The notes below the pieces were generated by a model. That model worked only from the letters and a program-made list of their open reading frames with translations, did not search any database and had not been told where the DNA came from. From Deltaproteobacteria bacterium UBA5799 (GTDB taxonomy: Bacteria; Desulfobacterota; GWC2-55-46), in NCBI GenBank assembly GCA_002418185.1, contig DIDN01000153.1:1-38087 (forward strand): a stretch of 38,087 nt of DNA, given 5' to 3'. Each line of letters opens with the position of its first letter. The first letter of the stretch is position 1. Positions 1-7,620 of this stretch are shown piece after piece. A program made the translations under genes and the position numbers.

Positions 1-56
1 CTGGAGCTTTTTGAGCAGCCTGATAAAGACGGAGTTTTTCAGCAATCTGCTAAAGG
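1..56. repeat. Right end of a palindromic intergenic repeat (partial)
   Basis: Bases 1-22 contain GAGCTTTTTGAGCAGCCTG (4-22). Its reverse complement closely matches the left end of the repeat that starts after accC at 37974 (CAGGGTGCTTAAAAAAGC). The last bases of the window (TTGAGCTTTTT) match bases 2-12 with one difference. The segment 29-56 (GAGTTTTTCAGCAATCTGCT at its core) resembles the right end of the element at 31301-31328. The window therefore starts inside one copy of the family. The frame through 1-60 is open, but this looks like chance. Confidence 0.55.
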
Positions 57-81
57 GTAAATTCATACTCACGTCTGGCCG

Positions 82-120
82 GGCCTGAATCCGCTTGCGC
101 GGTTCAGGCCTTTGTTTTTT
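82..120 (+). terminator. Rho-independent terminator of an upstream gene
   Basis: GGCCTGAA (82-89) pairs with TTCAGGCC (103-110). An inner CCGC/GCGG pairing with one bulge extends the stem, and a T-rich tail follows at 111-120. The gene it ends lies outside the window. folK starts 23 bases after the tail. Confidence 0.8.
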
Positions 121-142
121 GGGAGACAGGCCTCTAAATCCG

Positions 143-631
143 ATGGAAGAACGGATATTCATAGCCCTGGGCTCGAACCTCGGGGACAGGGAGGCCAATA
201 TCCGCGAGGCGATAAGGCTTGCGGGAGAGGGCGGCGGGCTTATGGTCGTTAAAGTCAGCCCGCTCTACGAGTCCGAGCCCTGGGGCCAGGAGGACCAGCC
301 GAGGTTCGTAAACGCCGTCATGGAGGCGAGGACAGGGCTTAAGCCCCATGAGCTCCTCGGGTATCTCAAGCGGATAGAGGCCGGGATGGGCAGGGAAAAG
401 GCCGAAAAATGGGGCCCACGTATAATAGACCTTGATATAATATTCTACGGCGCGAGGGTGGTGAAGGACGAGGAAATCGAGGTGCCGCACCCGCGCGCAC
501 ATGAGCGGGCCTTTGTCATGGTCCCACTGTCCGACATCGCGCCCGGGCTCATCGACCCGCTTTCAGGGGCCCCTGTATCCGAATTGGCGGAAAGGCTCGG
601 AAAAGAGGGCCTGAGGAGAATGGAAGATTGA
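143..631 (+). CDS. folK: 2-amino-4-hydroxy-6-hydroxymethyldihydropteridine pyrophosphokinase (HPPK)
   Basis: Transfers pyrophosphate from ATP to 6-hydroxymethyl-7,8-dihydropterin in cytosolic folate synthesis. The 162-residue product shows the HPPK signatures: ALGSNLGDR at residues 8-16, the PLYESEPWG loop near 40-48, and RIIDLDIIFYG with metal-binding Asp96 and Asp98, then VPHPRAHERAFVMVPL. Length is normal for the family. The frame is open back to a TTG at 95, but that lies inside the terminator hairpin and adds residues unlike HPPK. The ATG at 143, preceded by GGGAGACAGG, is the likely start. Its stop overlaps the TTG start of the next gene, so the two are probably translationally coupled. 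No other folate gene is present. Confidence 0.93.
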   Translation: MEERIFIALGSNLGDREANIREAIRLAGEGGGLMVVKVSPLYESEPWGQEDQPRFVNAVMEARTGLKPHELLGYLKRIEAGMGREKAEKWGPRIIDLDIIFYGARVVKDEEIEVPHPRAHERAFVMVPLSDIAPGLIDPLSGAPVSELAERLGKEGLRRMED

Positions 632-900
632 AGAGCGTACTGATACTCATAGCCATATTCTTCCTGGTGCTTGCCCTGAGGCGAGCGTTCGAGGCGAAAA
701 GGGCGCGCAGCGCCGGGGAGGCCTCGGCCAGCCGCGCTGCAGAGACCCACGTCCGCGCCGAGAGCGAGGAGATGGTGCTCGACACCGTCTGCGGAAGCTA
801 TGTGCCGATAAGCTCGGCCATAAAGTCATCGGAAGGGGGCAGGACCGTTTTCTTCTGCTCCGAGGAGTGCAGGAAGAGCTTCAGGGCCGGTTCGCCATAA
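628..900 (+). CDS. Small membrane-anchored YHS/TRASH-like zinc-finger protein
   Basis: A 90-residue protein with one N-terminal hydrophobic segment (residues 3-18), a basic and alanine-rich linker, and a C-terminal module with Cys55 (DTVCGSYVP) and Cys77/Cys81 (FFCSEECRKSF). That Cys pattern is typical of YHS/TRASH-type metal-binding modules, here tethered to the membrane with the module probably cytoplasmic. The start is a TTG overlapping the folK stop (ATTGA). The substrate is unknown; metal sensing or metal handling is a guess from the fold. A hairpin lies just downstream at 905-939 (11 pairs, one GU) but has no T-tract, so it is not a convincing terminator. Confidence 0.72.
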   Translation: MKSVLILIAIFFLVLALRRAFEAKRARSAGEASASRAAETHVRAESEEMVLDTVCGSYVPISSAIKSSEGGRTVFFCSEECRKSFRAGSP

Positions 901-955
901 GCCGGGAGCGTCCTGTTAACGGGCCTTTCAGGACGTTCCTCAAAAATAAATACAG

Positions 956-984
956 TTGACGGAAGCCCTTCGGCTTGTTATCCT
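956..984 (+). promoter_or_regulatory. Sigma70-like promoter for the lsrF-type operon
   Basis: TTGACG (956-961) and TATCCT (979-984) are separated by 17 bases, about 100 bases upstream of the start at 1087. The spacer holds a small AGCC-CTTC-GGCT hairpin. The leader that follows has short inverted repeats (for example GCGG/CCGC just before the ribosome binding site) but nothing I recognise as a riboswitch. Confidence 0.55.
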
Positions 985-1086
985 GATTTTCCGAAAAACC
1001 CCTTGAGTTCCCTGGGGAAACCGCTGTTTTAAAAAAGGTTTTTGCGGTCCGTTCCGCTGAAAAAATTATCTCAGGAGGGCACACAC

Positions 1087-1887
1087 ATGGGTTGGGGGAA
1101 GAAGAACCGTCTTGCGAGGATAATACGGCCGGAAACCGGAAGGACCGTGATGTTAGCCGTCGACCACGGGTATTTCCTCGGCCCCACGAGCGGGCTCGAA
1201 GAGCCGGGGAAGACCATAGAGCCTCTTGTGAGGCACGCGGACTGCCTCATGCTCACAAGGGGTGTCCTCCGGAACTGCGTTGACCCGGGCGTCGACGTGC
1301 CCATAATGCTGAGGGTGTCCGGCGGGACGAGCATTCTCGGCAACCTCGCCGACGAGGGCACGACCGTATCCATGAGGGACGCCGTCAGGATGAACGCAGC
1401 GGGCGTGGCCCTTTCCATCTTCGTCGGCTCGGACATCGAGAGGAAAAGCCTCCTTGCGCTCGCCGACCTGATAAACGAGGCCGAGGAGTACGGGATGCCG
1501 GTGCTCGCCGTGACCGCCGTGGGCAAGGAGATGACGAGGGACGCGCGCTACCTGGGCCTTGCATGCAGGATAGCCGCAGAGCTCGGCGCCCATGTGGTAA
1601 AGACCTACTACTGCGAGGACTTCGAGAAGGTCGTAAAGAGCTGCCCGGTCCCCGTAGTCATCGCCGGCGGGAAGAAGATACCCGAAAGGGACGCGATCGA
1701 GCTCTCCTATAACGCCATCTCCAGGGGCGCCGCGGGCGTGGACATGGGGCGCAATATCTTCCAGTCCGAGCACCCGACCGCGATGATAAGGACGGTCAGG
1801 GAGATAGTCCACAAGGACCTTAAGCCCGACAAGGCCTGGGACCTCTTCCAGGCGCTGGCAGGCGAAAAGGAGGCCGCCGCCCGTTGA
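1087..1887 (+). CDS. LsrF-type class I aldolase/thiolase family protein
   Basis: A 266-residue TIM-barrel protein of the DeoC/LsrF family. Segments such as GKTVMLAxDHGYFxGPTxGLE, VIAGGKK and GASGVDMGRNIFQS recall E. coli LsrF, which thiolyses the phosphorylated autoinducer-2 product 3-hydroxy-5-phosphonooxypentane-2,4-dione. Lys172 (VVKTYY) is the expected Schiff-base lysine and GGKK lies at 194-197. The ATG at 1087 has a strong AGGAGGG eight bases upstream; an in-frame start at 1042 lies before that site and was rejected. No lsr transport or kinase genes are near, so its true substrate could be another sugar phosphate (class I fructose-bisphosphate aldolase and ADH synthase are relatives). 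Its stop overlaps the TTG start of the dehydrogenase. Confidence 0.85.
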   Translation: MGWGKKNRLARIIRPETGRTVMLAVDHGYFLGPTSGLEEPGKTIEPLVRHADCLMLTRGVLRNCVDPGVDVPIMLRVSGGTSILGNLADEGTTVSMRDAVRMNAAGVALSIFVGSDIERKSLLALADLINEAEEYGMPVLAVTAVGKEMTRDARYLGLACRIAAELGAHVVKTYYCEDFEKVVKSCPVPVVIAGGKKIPERDAIELSYNAISRGAAGVDMGRNIFQSEHPTAMIRTVREIVHKDLKPDKAWDLFQALAGEKEAAAR

Positions 1888-2921
1888 AGGCCGCTGTATA
1901 CTACAACAACAGCGACGTAAGGGTCGAGGACAGGCCCGTCCCGGCCATAGGCCCCGGAGAGGCGCTCGTCAGGATAGAGGCGAGCGGCATCTGCGGGAGC
2001 GACGTAATGAAGTGGTACAGGATAAAGAAGGCCCCGCTGGTCCTTGGGCACGAGATAGCCGGGACAATAGAAAAGACCGGCCCGGGCGTAAAGGGCTTTA
2101 AATTCGGCGACCGGGTGACGGTCGCCCACCACGTGCCGTGCAACATGTGCAGGTACTGCCTCGCGGGGAACCACTCGGTGTGCGACACGCTCCGCTCGAC
2201 CAATTTCGACCCCGGCGGGTTCTCCGAGTTCGTGAGGGTGCCGGCCATAAACCTCGACAGGGGCACCTTCGCGCTCCCTGACTCTGTGAGCTTCGAGGAC
2301 GCCACCTTCGTCGAGCCGCTCGGCTGTGTCGTCCGGGCCTTTAGATGCGCGCGATTCAAACCCGGAATGAGCGTGCTCGTAATAGGGAGCGGCATGTCCG
2401 GGCTCCTGCACATAAGGCTTGCCCGCGCGCTCGGAGCAGGGAACATCGCGGCCACGGACATAAACGATTTCAGGCTCGAGGCCGCCGCCCGCTCCGGCGC
2501 GGACTTCGCGCTCGATGCGCGTACGGACGTTCCGGCCAGGATAAGGGAGGCCTTCGGCAGGCCCGTCGACCTGGTCGTCATATGCGCGGCGAGCGATCCG
2601 GCCATCGCACAGGGTCTCGGCAGCGTTGACCGCGGCGGCACAATTATTTTCTTTGCGCCCAAGGAGCCGGGCGCGACATACCCGTTTCCGCTCTTCGACC
2701 TCTGGAGGGACAACGTCACCATAGTCAATTCATATGCCTCTCCGCCGTACGATACCCTCGTCGCTTTGGAGCTAATCGCCTCCGGAAGGGTCGGGGTCAA
2801 CGACCTCATAACGCACAGGCTCGGCCTCGACGAAGCCCCCGAAGGCTTCAGGCTCGTTGCCGGGGCCGGGGAATCGATAAAGGTGGTAATAGAGCCGCAG
2901 AGGCGGCCCGCCGGTCCGTAG
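1884..2921 (+). CDS. Zinc-dependent medium-chain alcohol/polyol dehydrogenase
   Basis: A 345-residue MDR-family oxidoreductase. The catalytic zinc site is visible as Cys37 (GICGSD), His56-Glu57 (GHE) and Glu144 (FVEPLGC). The structural zinc lobe is Cys86, Cys89, Cys92 and Cys100. The Rossmann fold begins with VLVIGSGMSG (residues 164-173), and an Asp at the end of the next strand (ATDIND) suggests NAD rather than NADP. The overall pattern resembles sorbitol or threonine dehydrogenases, but the substrate cannot be read from the sequence. The start is a TTG inside the stop of the lsrF-type gene (TTGA overlap), which implies coupled translation. The two enzymes probably act in sequence on a phosphorylated sugar or diketone, which is inference. 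Confidence 0.88.
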   Translation: MKAAVYYNNSDVRVEDRPVPAIGPGEALVRIEASGICGSDVMKWYRIKKAPLVLGHEIAGTIEKTGPGVKGFKFGDRVTVAHHVPCNMCRYCLAGNHSVCDTLRSTNFDPGGFSEFVRVPAINLDRGTFALPDSVSFEDATFVEPLGCVVRAFRCARFKPGMSVLVIGSGMSGLLHIRLARALGAGNIAATDINDFRLEAAARSGADFALDARTDVPARIREAFGRPVDLVVICAASDPAIAQGLGSVDRGGTIIFFAPKEPGATYPFPLFDLWRDNVTIVNSYASPPYDTLVALELIASGRVGVNDLITHRLGLDEAPEGFRLVAGAGESIKVVIEPQRRPAGP

Positions 2922-2930
2922 GAGCTTCTC

Positions 2931-3794
2931 TTGAAGAGGATAGGCCTCATAGTAAAGGTAAGCAACCCCGAGGCGATAAGGCTCGCCGACAGGATAGCGG
3001 ACTGGCTCGTCGAAAGGGGCGGCAAGGTCTTTACGGACGAGGGGCTCGCCCTCATGCTGAAGGGCGCCGCGGCGGTACCCGTAAAGGACCTCCCCACGAG
3101 CGTGGACCTGATGGTCGTGCTCGGCGGGGACGGCACCATGCTCCACGCCGCGAGGCTCATAGGCGGCAGGAAGGTCCCCATACTCGGGGTGAACATGGGG
3201 AGCCTCGGCTTCCTTACGGCCATAACCGTGAAGGAGGTCTTCCCTGTCCTTGAGAGGATAGAGCGTGACGACTTCATACTCGAGGAGCGGATGCTCCTCT
3301 CGGTCGAGCACGCGAGGGATGAGAGGGTCCTCTCGACCCACAAGGTCCTGAACGACGCTGTCATAAAGGGCGAGAGCGCGAGGCTCGTAAGGCTCGAGAC
3401 GCGCATCAACAGGGAATACGTGAACACCTACAGGGCCGACGGCCTCATCGTGGCTACACCTACCGGCTCGACGGCCTACTCGCTCTCGGCCAACGGGCCG
3501 ATACTCTATCCGACAATACACTCCATCATAGTGGCCCCCATATGCCCGTTCAACCTAACGAACAGGCCGGTCGTCATACCGGACTGGATGACCGTGGACG
3601 TGGCCGTGAGCCCGGAGCAGTCGAACATCGAGCTCATACTCGACGGACAGGTGGACCTTCCGCTTGAGAGCGGGGACATGGTCAGGATAAGGCGCGCGGG
3701 CGAGAGCGTCTATCTCGTGAGGTACGACGGGAAGAGCTATTTCGAGATCCTCCGCGAGAGGCTTATGTGGGAGGTCGGCATGGTGAGGAACTGA
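2931..3794 (+). CDS. nadK: NAD kinase (ATP-NAD kinase)
   Basis: Phosphorylates NAD to NADP in the cytosol. The 287-residue protein contains GGDGTMLHAAR (65-75) with the catalytic GGDG, then GVNMGSLGFLTA, NDAVIKG (141-147) and TPTGSTAYSLSANGP (177-190), all diagnostic for NadK. Length is normal. Translation probably starts at TTG 2931, with AGGAG (2920-2924) overlapping the upstream TAG stop. It is the third gene of the operon after the lsrF-type and dehydrogenase genes. In its first codons all isoleucines are ATA and all arginines AGG, a clear example of the codon habit of this genome. Confidence 0.95.
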   Translation: MKRIGLIVKVSNPEAIRLADRIADWLVERGGKVFTDEGLALMLKGAAAVPVKDLPTSVDLMVVLGGDGTMLHAARLIGGRKVPILGVNMGSLGFLTAITVKEVFPVLERIERDDFILEERMLLSVEHARDERVLSTHKVLNDAVIKGESARLVRLETRINREYVNTYRADGLIVATPTGSTAYSLSANGPILYPTIHSIIVAPICPFNLTNRPVVIPDWMTVDVAVSPEQSNIELILDGQVDLPLESGDMVRIRRAGESVYLVRYDGKSYFEILRERLMWEVGMVRN

Positions 3795-3863
3795 AGGCAT
3801 CCTCTTAAAAATTGATCTTTTGCCCGGACTCTGTGTGGTTACGGTAATAAAAATGCTCACATA

Positions 3864-3950
3864 TTGACATATATGCTCCGCTTTTTATTCCCGGCCTTCC
3901 TTGATTGTATCTCTAATTTTTTTTGAGGTTGCAAAAATCTCTAATTTTTT
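3864..3950 (+). promoter_or_regulatory. Putative recN promoter region with direct repeats
   Basis: TTGACA at 3864-3869 is a perfect -35 hexamer followed by a poor -10 (TATTCC near 3886-3891). The 14-base sequence ATCTCTAATTTTTT occurs twice, at 3909-3922 and 3937-3950, 28 bases apart and just upstream of recN. A short TTACGGTAA palindrome lies at 3839-3847. I see no standard LexA box. The region (3795-3974) is clearly AT-rich compared with its neighbours. Confidence 0.4.
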
Positions 3951-3974
3951 CAGAGAGCCTTACGGGCCCATTCT

Positions 3975-5696
3975 ATGCTGCTTGAACTGAGTATCAAGGA
4001 CTTCGCAATAATCGAATCTCTTTCTATCGGGTTCGGCCCGGGCCTAAACATCTTCACCGGCTCGACCGGCGCGGGAAAGAGCATCATAATGGACGCGCTC
4101 GCGCTCGTGCTCGGCGACAGGGCCTCGGGCGACCTTATCCGCGAAGGTAGCGATGAGGCCCAGGTGGAGGCCCTGTTCGACATATCCGGCGCAAGCGGCA
4201 GCGGCCTCGACGACTTACTCGCGGAAGCGGGGTACCCGGCATCCGACGAGCTCGTCATAAAAAGGGTCGTCCAGCGCGCCGGAAGGAACAGGGTGTACAT
4301 AAACGGGGGCCTCTCGACGCTCGTTACCCTTACAGAGGTCGGTCGCAGGCTCATAGACATATACGGCCAGAGCGAGCACCAGTCGCTTGCAAGGTCGGAC
4401 GAGCACGTTGAGGTGCTCGACTCCTTCGGCGACCTCTCCGGGCTGCGTTCCCGCATGGCTTCGGCTTACAGGGAAATGGCCGGGGCGAGAAGAGACCTCG
4501 AAGTCCTCCTGAATGAGGCCAGGGGAGGGAGGGACAGGAAGGACTTCCTTTCCTTTCAGCTCGAAGAGCTCTCTGCCGCCGCCCTCAAGCCCGGCGAGGA
4601 GGAGGAGCTAAAGAGCCTCAGGGAAAGGCTCCAGTCGGTAGGGAAGCTCAGGGAGGCCGCCGAATTCGCCGAGCGGGCCGTATATTCGGACTCAGGCTCG
4701 ATTACAGAGAGGCTCGGCGCTGTCGCAAGGGCTTTAAAGGACGTCTCCTCGCTCGACGGGCGGCTCAAGGAGGCGGCTTCGAGGGTGGAGGCGAGCCTCC
4801 TGGAGCTCGAGGACGCGGGGGCCTTCTTTCGTGACTACGCCGCAGCGATAGAGGCCGACCCCGAGGCGCTGGAAGCGGCTTCCGAAAGGCTCGACCTCAT
4901 CGGGAAGCTCAAGAAGAAATACGGCGGAAGCGTCGATGAGATGCTTGCGAAAAAAGAGGCGCTTGAGAAGGAGTTGGGTTTTCTCGAGAATACGGACCTC
5001 AAGCAGGCGGAGATCGAGACGAGGTTTAACGCCGCCCATGCAAAAGCGGCCGGGATAGCGGGCGAGCTGCACTCCGGGAGGTTTGAGGCCGCAAAGGTGC
5101 TCAAGTCCAGGATAGAGGAGGAGCTTACGAACCTCGGCATGAAAGGCGCCCTCTTCGAGGCGCTCGTCGAGGAGGACAGGGCCCAGGACGGGGCTCCGAG
5201 GCTTACCGAAAAGGGTTCGGACAAGGTGAGCTTCCTCATTGCCGCGAACAAGGGAGAGGGCCTTAAGCCCCTTTCAAAGGTGGCATCCGGAGGGGAACTG
5301 TCGAGGATAATGCTCGCCATAAAGAGCGTCATATCCGCGGGCAGGGTGTCGACAATGGTCTTTGACGAGATAGACACGGGCGTAAGCGGCGGAATCGCAC
5401 AGGTGGTGGGCCTGAAGCTGAAGGAAGTGTCGAGGGCCAACCAGGTGCTTTGCATAACGCACCTGCCGCAGGTGGCGGCCTTCGCGGACAGGCACTTCGC
5501 GGTCTCGAAGGAAACGGCCGGAGGAAGGACAACCACCAGGGTCAGGGAGGTCTCGGGCGAGGACAGGGTGGACGAGATATCCTCCATGCTCGGCGGCCTC
5601 AAGGTAACGGAAACGACGAAAAAACACGCCCTGGAGCTCATGGGGTCGGCAGGCAGGCTCGCCAGGGCCGGCAAGGCGCTGAAAAAGTCTTCTTGA
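3975..5696 (+). CDS. recN: DNA repair protein RecN (SMC-like ATPase)
   Basis: RecN is an SMC-like cytosolic ATPase that acts at double-strand breaks. The 573-residue protein has an N-terminal Walker A, GSTGAGKS at 29-36 (a Ser where most RecN proteins have Glu), and a long helical middle with coiled-coil character (about 155-370). The C-terminal half carries the ABC signature SGGELSRIMLAI near 437 and Walker B VFDEIDTGVSGG near 462. Length matches the family. ATG 3975 follows a 180-base AT-rich gap. After the stop there is a weak hairpin (AGAGAA 5696-5701 with TTCTCT 5718-5723) and later a run of eight Ts at 5730-5737, which might reduce read-through. Confidence 0.95.
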   Translation: MLLELSIKDFAIIESLSIGFGPGLNIFTGSTGAGKSIIMDALALVLGDRASGDLIREGSDEAQVEALFDISGASGSGLDDLLAEAGYPASDELVIKRVVQRAGRNRVYINGGLSTLVTLTEVGRRLIDIYGQSEHQSLARSDEHVEVLDSFGDLSGLRSRMASAYREMAGARRDLEVLLNEARGGRDRKDFLSFQLEELSAAALKPGEEEELKSLRERLQSVGKLREAAEFAERAVYSDSGSITERLGAVARALKDVSSLDGRLKEAASRVEASLLELEDAGAFFRDYAAAIEADPEALEAASERLDLIGKLKKKYGGSVDEMLAKKEALEKELGFLENTDLKQAEIETRFNAAHAKAAGIAGELHSGRFEAAKVLKSRIEEELTNLGMKGALFEALVEEDRAQDGAPRLTEKGSDKVSFLIAANKGEGLKPLSKVASGGELSRIMLAIKSVISAGRVSTMVFDEIDTGVSGGIAQVVGLKLKEVSRANQVLCITHLPQVAAFADRHFAVSKETAGGRTTTRVREVSGEDRVDEISSMLGGLKVTETTKKHALELMGSAGRLARAGKALKKSS

Positions 5697-5783
5697 GAGA
5701 AATTTTTTACAAAAGGGTTCTCTTAAAAGTTTTTTTTCGGCCTGCCTGGCAAACCGGGGCGGCCCGGGAGGGAAAAAGCGGAA

Positions 5784-6275
5784 TTGGTAAGAAAGGCGCT
5801 TCTTTCGGACGTAGATAGAATACACGAGATAGTCGAGGCGTTCGCCAGGCGGGGCATAATGCTCCACAGGTCGGCCTCGGACATCTGCGCAACACTCAGG
5901 GACTTTTTCGTATACGAGGAGAACGGCAAGATACTCGGGACCTGCGCCCTGCACATAGCATCTCCGGAGATGGGCGAGGTGAGGTCCCTTGCCGTAAGGA
6001 GCGGGCATACAGGGAGGGGCATCGGGACGAAGCTCGTCACCGCCTGCCTTGAAGAGGCCGCGGAGCTGGGCCTTAAAAGGGTGTTCGCGCTTACCTACAA
6101 GCCGGGGTTTTTCAAGAGGCTGAGGTTCAAGTGCATGAGCAAGGAAGTATTGCCGCACAAGATATGGGGCGACTGCATTAAATGCGTGAAGTTTCCGAAC
6201 TGCGACGAAATAGCCGTCATAATCGAGCTCGCGGACGCGCCGCGGGAAAGGGGGCAGCATGAAGGGACTTCTTGA
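5784..6275 (+). CDS. argA: Short ArgA-type amino-acid N-acetyltransferase
   Basis: A 163-residue GNAT protein of the short N-acetylglutamate synthase type, which lacks the kinase-like domain of E. coli ArgA. It has the N-terminal DVDRIHEIVEAFARRGIMLHRS segment with the usual RS, the acetyl-CoA loop VRSGHTGRGIGTKLV (residues 71-85), and the C-terminal KIWGDCIKCVKFPNCDEIAV Cys-rich tail characteristic of this subgroup. It would acetylate glutamate as the first step of arginine synthesis. argJ, which recycles the acetyl group, lies further on in the window. Start is TTG 5784 with GGGAGGG 11 bases upstream. Its last 17 bases overlap pmbA. Confidence 0.78.
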   Translation: MVRKALLSDVDRIHEIVEAFARRGIMLHRSASDICATLRDFFVYEENGKILGTCALHIASPEMGEVRSLAVRSGHTGRGIGTKLVTACLEEAAELGLKRVFALTYKPGFFKRLRFKCMSKEVLPHKIWGDCIKCVKFPNCDEIAVIIELADAPRERGQHEGTS

Positions 6276-7620
6276 CGATGCCGGCGCTGAAGAGACCATA
6301 GGGAGGCTAAGAGGGCTCTTGAAGGGCAGGGCGGACTCCTACGAGATATATTTCTCGCTCCAGAAGGGGCTGGGGGTCGAGGCCAGGGACGGGGCCGTGG
6401 ACGCGCTCAAGGGAAGGTCGAGCAAGGGAGTGGGGCTGCGGACCATATCCGGCAGGAGGCTCGGGTTCGCCTTTACGAGCGTCCTTTCGGACGGAGCGCT
6501 TTCGGACCTCGTCGAGAGCGCGATATCGGGGAGCACGGAGTCGTCGGAAGACGAGCATCTCAAGCTCCCGGGGCCCCAGCAGGGCCCCGCGGAGGAAGAC
6601 CTGGGGCTGTTCGACGCTTCGTTCGGGACGAGGCCCGAGGAGGATCTCATAAGGGCGGCGGTCGAGATAGAGGAAGCGGCCCTTTCATTCGACCCGCGCG
6701 TCAAGAGGGTGAGAAAGGCCTCGTGCTCCGAGTCGCTCGGCGCCGGGAGGCTCGTAAACTCGAACGGAGTGGACATAACCCACGCGGCGACTTATTACAG
6801 CGGAAGCGTGACCGCCGTAGCCGAGGCCGGCGGCGAGGCCCAGATGGGCTGGGAGATGGGGACCGGCCACAAGGGGACGGACGTGGACGGCCGTTCAATC
6901 GGCAGCAAGGCCGCGGAGAACGCCGTCAAGCGCCTGGGCGCAAGGACCATAAAGACGACTAGGTGCGGCGCGATAATCGAGAACATTGTCGCGTGCGAGC
7001 TACTCGAAGCCCTTGCCGGGTCGTTCCTGGGCGACAGCGTCTTGAAGGGCAAATCCATGCTGGCGGGCAGGAAGGGGAAGAAGGTCGCATCCGGCGCGCT
7101 CAACATCCTGGACGACGGGGCCTTAAGCGGCGGATGGGCCACATCAGCCTTTGACGCCGAGGGCACGTCTTCGAGGAAGACGGCGCTCGTCCTTGAGGGC
7201 GTGTGCCGGGGATATCTATACGACACCTACTGGGCCGGAAGGGCCGGTACGGCCTCGACCGGGAACGCCGTGAGAGGCGGCTACAAGTCAACCCCCGGCA
7301 TAGGCATAACGAACCTCTACATCGAAAAGGGCGAAAGGGGGTTCGAGACTCTCTTGAAGGAGCTCGGAAGCGGTCTTTTCATAACCGAGCTCCTCGGTGT
7401 GCATACAATCAACGCCGTAAGCGGGGACTTCTCCCTCGGCGCCGCGGGCTTCCGGGTGGAGAACGGGGAGATAACGTCTCCCGTAAGGGGGATGGCAATC
7501 TCCGGGAACCTGCTTGGGCTTTTCTCAAGCGTGGCAGAGTGCGCATCGGACCTGAGGTTCATAGGGTCCATTGGCGCGCCCGGCCTGCTGGTCGAACAAA
7601 TCGAGGCGAGCGGAACATGA
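6259..7620 (+). CDS. pmbA: Metalloprotease-related protein PmbA/TldE
   Basis: A 453-residue member of the TldD/PmbA family (PF01523 type). TldD and TldE/PmbA form a heterodimer that trims peptides; TldD carries the HExxxH metal site and PmbA does not, and none is seen here. Recognisable stretches include LRTISGRRLGFAFTS, RLVNSNGVDITH, TASTGNAVRGGYKSTPGIGITNLYIEKG and the C-terminal GDFSLGAAGFRVENGEI. No tldD is present in the window, so its partner must be elsewhere. ATG 6259 lies inside the end of the acetyltransferase gene, and its stop overlaps the start of the Crp/Fnr gene (ATGA), so all three are probably co-translated. Confidence 0.9.
   Translation: MKGLLDDAGAEETIGRLRGLLKGRADSYEIYFSLQKGLGVEARDGAVDALKGRSSKGVGLRTISGRRLGFAFTSVLSDGALSDLVESAISGSTESSEDEHLKLPGPQQGPAEEDLGLFDASFGTRPEEDLIRAAVEIEEAALSFDPRVKRVRKASCSESLGAGRLVNSNGVDITHAATYYSGSVTAVAEAGGEAQMGWEMGTGHKGTDVDGRSIGSKAAENAVKRLGARTIKTTRCGAIIENIVACELLEALAGSFLGDSVLKGKSMLAGRKGKKVASGALNILDDGALSGGWATSAFDAEGTSSRKTALVLEGVCRGYLYDTYWAGRAGTASTGNAVRGGYKSTPGIGITNLYIEKGERGFETLLKELGSGLFITELLGVHTINAVSGDFSLGAAGFRVENGEITSPVRGMAISGNLLGLFSSVAECASDLRFIGSIGAPGLLVEQIEASGT

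Noticed and set aside
1..60. Open frame ending in TAA at 60 that could be the tail of an upstream gene
   Set aside because: The bases match the end of the repeat family found at 37974 and 31174, and the encoded residues show no recognisable pattern.
905..939. Hairpin after the YHS-like gene as a terminator
   Set aside because: The stem is good (11 pairs) but no T-tract follows and the loop is 13 bases.
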